This document shows, piece after piece, positions 58,890-64,000 of a stretch of 64,000 nucleotides of DNA; within the stretch, counting starts at the first letter, position 1, and the number at the start of each line of letters is the position of its first letter. The DNA comes from Herbiconiux sp. SALV-R1 (GTDB lineage Bacteria > Actinomycetota > Actinomycetes > Actinomycetales > Microbacteriaceae): the NCBI RefSeq assembly GCF_013113715.1, contig NZ_CP053344.1, positions 620,001 through 684,000 of the forward strand, written 5' to 3'. The notes below the pieces were generated by a model. That model saw only the letters and a list, made by a program, of their open reading frames with translations. It was not told the origin of the DNA and made no database searches. The translations under genes and the position numbers were made by a program.

Positions 58890-60248
58890 TCACGGCTCCC
58901 GCACCACCGGTGGTAGCAGGCGCCAGCCGGCGAGGAGCACGAGCCGCTCGGCGTCTCTCCGCTTGGCCCGGTGCACGGCGATGAAGGCGAAGATCGACCA
59001 GGCGATCATCGCGGCGCCCACGACGATCGCCGCGATGGCTCCGATGATCGGCACGCCGTCGGGTTCGACCACCAGGAAGATGCCGACCATCACCACGATG
59101 AATCCGAGCACGCTGGCGACGAACGCGAGCGCGCGCCGAAGGCGCAGGGCGGGTTGAGTCCAGGCGGCGAGGAATGGCATGGCGATGCCGAGGTGACGGT
59201 CGGATGCGGGGAGCGAGTTCCACGCAGCGTCCGCAAGTCGGCGGCGGCGACGGGTGTCGGCGTCGGCGGAGGCGCACCAGGTCAGGTAGAACAGCACGCC
59301 GAACACCATGCCGCCAATCACGCACACCGCGATGGAGTCGTTGAGGTCAGACCCGATCGAGCCCCCGCCCGCCGTCTCGGCGATCACTGCAACCACGATC
59401 GCAACGGCGGCCACCACGACCGGCAGCACCGTCACCCAGAAGGCGATGCGACGCAGACGTTGGATAGTCGACACCTCGACGGTCAGCTGGGTGGCGGCTG
59501 CAGCATCCGCTTCGGCCCAGTCGGCTTGGATGCGCGCGGCCTCGTCACTGGAGATGGAGTCGGCGGGTGCCGACGGCTTCGCTCGTTCGGGTGAGGCGAC
59601 GGCGGAAGGTCTCCCGGATGCGGTCGTCCCGTTCTTGGCTTCGACGAACCCCGCCAGCTCGACGAGCAGTGTGGCCGGTGACACTCGTGACTTGCCGCCA
59701 CCGGTGGTGATCGTCACGGCTGCTGCGCGCTGGCGTTCGGTGAGCCCTGTTTCGTCGACCGCACGTGCAGCATCCGCTTCGATGCGCTCCGCGTCGGGCC
59801 CCGTCGGCAGTGCTGCGACGAACTCGCGGAGTGCTGTAAGGCCGTCGGCGTCGAGCCCTCGCATGGGGCGCCCTGCTACGAGCACCCGCACGGAGGGGCC
59901 TTTCGTCGACACGAAGCGGTAGCTGAGGTAGGTGGCGGTGCCGGAATCCGACATCGATCGCCACAGCTCGGTGATGGAGTCGAGCGGCACCTCGCGGCCG
60001 CGCAGGCGGGCGATGCGGCGTTGCGGATCCCACGCCACTGTGCCGTACGCGAGGCCGAGACCCAGCGCGATGCCGCCGCCGAGCACGAGGAGCAGGGTGA
60101 TGAAGGCGAGCGCGTAGCTCCAGGCCCCCGCCCCGAGCCAGCCGTAGAAGCCCGACAGCGGCACGGCGAGTGCGAACCCCGCGAAGACCGAGACGCCGGC
60201 GATGAGCGGGATCGCCCCCAGTGCCGGATGCCTCCCGATGCGAACCAT
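58890..60248 (-). CDS. Multi-pass membrane protein of unknown function
   Basis: This protein of about 452 residues has four helix pairs. Helices lie near 10-35 and 45-72 (ALGAIPLIAGVSVFAGFALA, YALAFITLLLVLGGGIALG). A cytoplasmic beta/alpha region follows (about 85-275; DPQRRIARLRGREVPLDSIT resembles a PH-like domain). Two helices come after RLRRIAFWVTVLPVVVAAVA and two near the end. ATG 60248 and ATG 60263 are both possible. No family was recognised with confidence. The divergent neighbour is another small membrane protein. Confidence 0.65.
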   Translation of the reverse strand: MVRIGRHPALGAIPLIAGVSVFAGFALAVPLSGFYGWLGAGAWSYALAFITLLLVLGGGIALGLGLAYGTVAWDPQRRIARLRGREVPLDSITELWRSMSDSGTATYLSYRFVSTKGPSVRVLVAGRPMRGLDADGLTALREFVAALPTGPDAERIEADAARAVDETGLTERQRAAAVTITTGGGKSRVSPATLLVELAGFVEAKNGTTASGRPSAVASPERAKPSAPADSISSDEAARIQADWAEADAAAATQLTVEVSTIQRLRRIAFWVTVLPVVVAAVAIVVAVIAETAGGGSIGSDLNDSIAVCVIGGMVFGVLFYLTWCASADADTRRRRRLADAAWNSLPASDRHLGIAMPFLAAWTQPALRLRRALAFVASVLGFIVVMVGIFLVVEPDGVPIIGAIAAIVVGAAMIAWSIFAFIAVHRAKRRDAERLVLLAGWRLLPPVVREP

Positions 60249-60296
60249 GCTCAACCGTCGCATGACTGCTCGGACTCGACAATGTGGGAAGGGGAG

Positions 60297-60302
60297 TACC
60301 GT
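60297..60302 (+). promoter_or_regulatory. -10 box (TACCGT), leaderless type
   Basis: TACCGT, then 7 nt, then ATG 60310. GTG 60301 inside the box is a less likely start. Confidence 0.5.
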
Positions 60303-60309
60303 GACCCGC

Positions 60310-60519
60310 ATGGGAACCAGAGCCGGGCGTCTGACGCTCATCATCATCGGCGTCGTCGCCATCCTGTTCGGTGCCCTCTTCGCCGGCCAGGGTGCGAACC
60401 TCATTCCGGGTAGCTCGATGAGGGGTGACCCGACGTGGCTCTACATCGGGCTTGCGCTTGTGGTGGTGGGAATCGTGCTCGTGGTGCTCGGTGTGCGTCG
60501 TCGTAGGGGCAGTCTTTGA
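60310..60519 (+). CDS. Small two-helix membrane protein
   Basis: This 69-residue protein has hydrophobic segments at about 8-27 (LTLIIIGVVAILFGALFAG) and 42-61 (WLYIGLALVVVGIVLVVLG). The loop NLIPGSSMRGDPTW recurs in small actinobacterial integral-membrane proteins of unknown role. The C-terminus VRRRRGSL is basic and cytoplasmic. The last 14 bp before its stop are part of a direct repeat copied 84 bp downstream. Confidence 0.65.
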   Translation: MGTRAGRLTLIIIGVVAILFGALFAGQGANLIPGSSMRGDPTWLYIGLALVVVGIVLVVLGVRRRRGSL

Positions 60520-60599
60520 CGGGTAGTCGCTTATTGGCCGCGATGATGATGGTCGAGGGCGGCGCCAGTTCGGCGTAGGGCACGCCGTAGGGGCAGTCT
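60502..60599. repeat. 14-bp direct repeat flanking an 84-bp interval
   Basis: CGTAGGGGCAGTCT occurs at 60502-60515 (end of the small membrane-protein gene) and at 60586-60599 (just before the 3' end of the HNH gene). The interval contains no gene. The arrangement may be a remnant duplication from insertion or recombination. Confidence 0.55.
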
Positions 60600-60617
60600 A
60601 TACCCCTTGACCGGTGC

Positions 60618-62006
60618 TCAGGCAGCTTGGTGCTGTGGCCCGGTGGTGCGTCGCCGGGTGGTCGGTATCGGGGTTTGGGTGAAGTCGACCCAGGTGGGCG
60701 GCACGATGTGCGGCACGCCTTCGCGCATGACGAGTTTCCATGATGACTTGTGGAGGTGGGAGTGGTGGAAGTGGCAGAGGAGGACCCCGTTGTCGATGTC
60801 GGTGCGCCCTGGTGGATGGTCGTCTGAGACCCATTCTTCTGCGTGGTGTGTTTCGCAGTAGGAGGGTGGTCTGTCGCAGTCGGGCCAGACGCAGCCGCCG
60901 TCGCGGGCGGCGAGTGCCCGGTTCTGGGCGGCGGTGAAGAGTCGCTTGGTCTTGCCGTGGTGGAGAATCTCGCCGCGGTCGCCGAAGACGGTGGTGGTGA
61001 GGGGGGAGTGGCAGCGCAGCTGGGCGACGGTGGAGGCGGGAACGGGTTCGGTGATGCCGTCGATCCAGCCGACGCCACGGCCGGTTTCGAGGTCGTCGAG
61101 GGTGATGTGGACGTTGACGGTGGTGGTGGCGCCGTTGATGCGGGGCATGTCGGGGGCTCCTGCGGCGCGGGCGAGGAGTTCGGTGATGGTGTCGGCGTTC
61201 TTCTGCACCTGCGTGCGCGTGTCAGCGGTCGCGAACTCCGCCATGGCTTCGTCTTCACTGAGAAACCGGGGCCCCGTGACGCGAGGGCTCTGCATTGCCT
61301 GGATGCTTGCCAGCCACACGCCGCCTTGCTCGGGGGTGAGGGCGAACTTCCCCCGAATCATGCCGTCGCTGGCTTGGGCGATGGTGAGTGAGCGCTGCTG
61401 TTGGTGGAGTTCGTCGCGGGGTTCGGCCCCGTCGGGGTCGAGCAGTTCCCGCAGGTGGATGGCGAGTTTCGCGGTCTGGTCAGCGTTCAGGCCCTGCGCA
61501 AGGGTCTCGTCAACAAGGGTCTGCTCGGCACTGGCCACAACATCGGGCGCGCACCCGCGCACGGTGAGGTCGCTGCACTGCCGCACGATGACGGAGGCGG
61601 CCTCGACTCCGAGCCTTCCTTCATCGATTGCCTGGTCGACGGCCGGGAATGGCGCGGGGCCTTCGCTGCCGCCGAGGAGCATTGCCCCGCGCATCCGTCT
61701 TCCGAGTTCAAGCCGTGTCTTGCTCTCGCGTGCTGAGGCACCCGTGACGTTCGAGACGAGCTTGACCGGGCTAGTGAAGTTCTGCGACCGGCTCAACCCC
61801 TCATCACCGAGCTCGCTCCGCGACCGCACCCCCACCTCACCGGCAACCCGAACTTGCCCCGCCGACACAACCCGCCCCACAGCCTCAACAGCGGCCATCA
61901 CCTCAAGCAACTCACCGTCAGAGAGTCCCGAAAGCCGACCAGAGATCTCACCCACGACTGCGCAGAGATCGTCTGTGATCTCGGTGAGCCGGTGGGTGGT
62001 TTCCAT
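60618..62006 (-). CDS. DUF222/13E12-family HNH endonuclease-like protein
   Basis: This 462-residue protein has a DUF222 helical domain over most of its length (ELLEVMAAVEAVGRVVSAGQ, then LTPEQGGVWLASIQAM). A C-terminal HNH domain carries two CxxC-like zinc pairs and the His-Asn-His core (GGCVWPDCDRPPSYCETHHA, NGVLLCHFHHSHLHK). Multiple copies of this family are common in Actinobacteria (13E12 repeat proteins), and they behave like low-grade mobile or repeat-associated genes. ATG 62006 is fixed by a TAGAAT box 6 nt upstream. A long inverted repeat lies 46 bp upstream. Confidence 0.85.
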   Translation of the reverse strand: METTHRLTEITDDLCAVVGEISGRLSGLSDGELLEVMAAVEAVGRVVSAGQVRVAGEVGVRSRSELGDEGLSRSQNFTSPVKLVSNVTGASARESKTRLELGRRMRGAMLLGGSEGPAPFPAVDQAIDEGRLGVEAASVIVRQCSDLTVRGCAPDVVASAEQTLVDETLAQGLNADQTAKLAIHLRELLDPDGAEPRDELHQQQRSLTIAQASDGMIRGKFALTPEQGGVWLASIQAMQSPRVTGPRFLSEDEAMAEFATADTRTQVQKNADTITELLARAAGAPDMPRINGATTTVNVHITLDDLETGRGVGWIDGITEPVPASTVAQLRCHSPLTTTVFGDRGEILHHGKTKRLFTAAQNRALAARDGGCVWPDCDRPPSYCETHHAEEWVSDDHPPGRTDIDNGVLLCHFHHSHLHKSSWKLVMREGVPHIVPPTWVDFTQTPIPTTRRRTTGPQHQAA

Positions 62007-62012
62007 GATGAG

Positions 62013-62018
62013 ATTCTA
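62013..62018 (-). promoter_or_regulatory. -10 box (TAGAAT) for the HNH gene, leaderless type
   Basis: On the minus strand TAGAAT is followed by CTCATC and ATG 62006. Confidence 0.55.
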
Positions 62019-62051
62019 TCAGAATGCGCTGATGAAAGCTCGTTTTATTCA

Positions 62052-62148
62052 TGGTTGGCAAGCGCGCAGCGCGCGGCAGTTTCGAGGTTGACATGAGCCG
62101 CTCGCCACCCACGCAGGCGACTGCCGCGCGCTACGCGCTTGCCATCCA
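62052..62148. repeat. Long inverted repeat upstream of the HNH gene
   Basis: The left arm (from 62052, containing GGCAAGCGCGCAGCGCGCGG) and the right arm (to 62148, containing CCGCGCGCTACGCGCTTGCC) pair over about 28 bp with two mismatches. The loop is about 38 nt. It lies in the 240-bp gap (62007-62246) between the MurJ-like and HNH genes, which otherwise holds only CATGG words and no gene. Confidence 0.75.
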
Positions 62149-62246
62149 TGACCATGGCAATTGCAAGGAGCAGCAATCGCGTCAGCAGCACGGCGCTGCA
62201 AGAGTGACCCTTCTGACCCCGACATCCACATCCACACAAGCTCGGA

Positions 62247-63875
62247 TCAGCGAGCCCCGCGCCTCGAATGGCAGAGACGCCAAGCTTCACTCGCTGTCGA
62301 GTCGCGGACAAGAATGCCAATTGCGAAGAAGACGATGAGGGCGCAGGCTGTAGCACCGACCAGGTGCATCACAGCTTCGACGGGGCCGGTCATACCGCTC
62401 CTGGGCAGATGATCCCATGCCACTCGAGCACAGACTCCGGCTCCGATCGCGACAGCGGTGGCTCTGAGCGCGCCCGCGATAGCCGGACGCCCGGAGGCTG
62501 TGACAGAGTCGCGGAAGGCCGGGCTTCGGTGAAGCAGGACGAGGGCCACGATTAGTCCTGCCCATGTCGCCAGACTGGTGACTGCGGCAATGCCCACGAC
62601 GACGTGGTCGGCTGATATCCACGCGCCAACAAGAAGGGTGCCCACGACCGTGAGAAGTGCGACCACACTTTGGACTACGACCGGTGCGCGAACCGCACCT
62701 ACCGCATAAAACAGTCTTTGGATGAGAACTGTGAGGCTGAAGGGCGCCAAGCCCCATCCAAGTGCCTGAAGTACCTCACCGATGGGCTGAGCGCCCCAGA
62801 CGGTCGCGCCGATGGCGGGCCCGATGGCGATGAACAGAGCGGTGAAGAATGCTGAAACGAAGACTACGCGCCGTGCCGTGCGACAGGCGTCGGCCCATCC
62901 GCGGTATACATCTCCGGTTGCGAGAGAGAGACTGATGCGGGAGTAGGACGCAGTGATGAGCGACAAAGCCATGACGCCATGGGGTACAAGGAAGAGAAGG
63001 TAGGCCGCGGACAGGGAGTTCAGACTCGCTCCGTCAACTCCTTCGATGGTCAGCGCAGCTCCCGCGGCAGACGCGACGTTCGATACGACGACATAGGAGC
63101 CCTGCCAGCAGGCCACTCCAAGGAATCCCCACACCACGCCGATGCCGACGTGGGCAAGCCGTCGCAGCCGCAGACGGAGTCTGAGACGGTATCCGAGCGC
63201 GGCGACGGGGGCGCCGATGAGTGCGAATTGTGCGACGGCGCCAAGTGTTGCGCCACCACACAGGATGCCAACCATGGTGGGTGTCCATTCTTCGACTCCG
63301 ACGAGGCCACTGGGTACCAGGGTGAGAAAGGCGAAGAGCGTGCAGATTACTACTGCATTCGAGAGCGCAGGTGCCCAAGCGACGTAGCCGAAGCGCCCGT
63401 GCGCCAGCAGTATCTGAGAGAGCGTGCCGTACTGCACCAGAAAGAACACCTGCGGTATGCACCAGAGAGCCATTGCGGCCCCCAGTCTCAGCCAGGAATC
63501 GGGCCACGCGCTTGCGTAGGCATTCACTAGTACTGGCGCGAGAACCAGCATGAATGCCGTCAGTGCCAGCGCAAGGTATGTCGTTAGGCTGACGATCTGG
63601 CTGACGTGCTCACGACTGTCACCGCTCGCGACTCCTTCTCGCCGTAGAGCCCCTGCAATTTCCGGAACGAGGATCGACGAAAGCGCACCGCCGGCGATGA
63701 GGGCGTAGAGGGCCGTCGGAAGGGTGTTCGCAACGTCAAAAATTTGGCCGCCCGGCGCCGCGGTCGTTCCCCCGATGCACATCACCAACAGCAGCGCTTT
63801 CGCGAAGCCGAGAATCCTAGAGACGAGAGCGCCCGCCCCGAGCAGCAGCTCGGGACGGGCGGACCTGCGCGTCAC
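62247..63875 (-). CDS. MurJ/MviN-like lipid-linked-oligosaccharide flippase
   Basis: This protein of about 542 residues has around 14 membrane helices of the MOP flippase superfamily. It begins ELLLGAGALVSRILGFAKAL, the MurJ-type first helix with the conserved Arg, then DVANTLPTALYALIAGGALS and later SAAYLLFLVPHGVMALSLIT, the central transport region. GTG 63875 is used because the fold starts just after it; a longer reading from TTG 63986, or one running off the right edge, cannot be excluded. G+C is visibly lower than in the rest of the window. It may be a second flippase serving a surface-polysaccharide cluster beyond the window, not the housekeeping MurJ. Confidence 0.78.
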   Translation of the reverse strand: MTRRSARPELLLGAGALVSRILGFAKALLLVMCIGGTTAAPGGQIFDVANTLPTALYALIAGGALSSILVPEIAGALRREGVASGDSREHVSQIVSLTTYLALALTAFMLVLAPVLVNAYASAWPDSWLRLGAAMALWCIPQVFFLVQYGTLSQILLAHGRFGYVAWAPALSNAVVICTLFAFLTLVPSGLVGVEEWTPTMVGILCGGATLGAVAQFALIGAPVAALGYRLRLRLRLRRLAHVGIGVVWGFLGVACWQGSYVVVSNVASAAGAALTIEGVDGASLNSLSAAYLLFLVPHGVMALSLITASYSRISLSLATGDVYRGWADACRTARRVVFVSAFFTALFIAIGPAIGATVWGAQPIGEVLQALGWGLAPFSLTVLIQRLFYAVGAVRAPVVVQSVVALLTVVGTLLVGAWISADHVVVGIAAVTSLATWAGLIVALVLLHRSPAFRDSVTASGRPAIAGALRATAVAIGAGVCARVAWDHLPRSGMTGPVEAVMHLVGATACALIVFFAIGILVRDSTASEAWRLCHSRRGAR

Positions 63876-64000
63876 CCCGGCCGGTCGCTCAGCAGTAGCC
63901 CCATGTGTAGGCCGCGTACGACGGAGAGGATGCTGTGAACGTTCCGCCCGGGGCGACCGACGTGCATTTGCTCCAATCGTTTGCAAACGGGATTGGCACG

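Noticed and set aside
62045-62356. Short minus-strand frames of 60-103 codons in the inverted-repeat gap
   Set aside because: They run through both arms of the repeat and the end of the flippase gene, lack starts with ribosome-binding sites or -10 boxes, and show no protein-like pattern.

Overview
This window comes from a very GC-rich actinobacterium. The best fit is a member of the Microbacteriaceae (Herbiconiux/Leifsonia/Microbacterium type). This rests on gene content (LtrA, DUF4407, DUF4349, DUF2207, DUF222-HNH, PadR, CPA1 antiporters), on dense use of the word GGATGC/GCATCC, and on many leaderless promoters in which a TANNNT box lies 6-7 nt before the start codon. No rRNA, tRNA, CRISPR array, phage or transposase was seen.

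Layout. 1-3.5 kb: an IclR regulator cut by the window edge, then a thiolase and two CoA-transferase subunits (the last steps of the beta-ketoadipate pathway) with a nested-dyad operator upstream. 3.5-12.6 kb: a TetR/hydrolase pair, a CPA1 antiporter, a HAD phosphatase, a carboxylesterase, a methyltransferase and small envelope proteins. 12.6-24.3 kb: an acyl-CoA ligase, a ferritin-like protein, a DUF2975/HTH pair, LtrA, a second CPA1 antiporter, a gamma-carbonic anhydrase, an acyl-CoA dehydrogenase, a NagZ-like GH3 enzyme and a DUF4349 lipoprotein. 24.5-31.9 kb: a CsbD-like protein, a giant DUF2207 membrane protein, an AarF/UbiB kinase with PadR, and a Tat-exported polysaccharide deacetylase.

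32-35 kb holds a PIN/HTH toxin-antitoxin pair and a DUF4407 membrane protein. 35.2-45.9 kb is a minus-strand catabolic locus: Rbs-type ABC transporter, LacI, aldo/keto reductase, GMC oxidoreductase with its small subunit, a second LacI and a nitrilase-fold amidase. It probably takes up and oxidises a sugar or glycoside. Two kinds of LacI-like operator recur upstream of both the ABC operon and the amidase. 45.9-49.8 kb: a MarR/quinone-oxidoreductase pair with twin operators, an RHH/Doc toxin-antitoxin pair, and a kinase-like protein whose promoter is nearly identical to that of the DUF4407 gene 14.6 kb away. 49.8-56.4 kb: a C4 acid-sugar locus (MFS, lactonase-like amidohydrolase, Rossmann/SAF dehydrogenase, OtnK-like kinase, OtnC-like aldolase, DeoR). 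56.4-58.7 kb: a MarR/LLM-flavoprotein/F420-NADP module. 58.9-64 kb: membrane proteins, a DUF222-HNH gene beside a long inverted repeat, and a MurJ-like flippase in less GC-rich DNA.

Between genes lie repeated hairpin elements. One family carries the word ACGACGGAG (two copies near 0.5-0.7 kb, one at 20.1 kb that supplies the end of a coding region). A second is a 108-bp tandem array at 22.8-23.1 kb. Long single palindromes lie at 14.4 and 62.1 kb. These and the DUF4407/kinase shared promoter are the least explained parts of the window.
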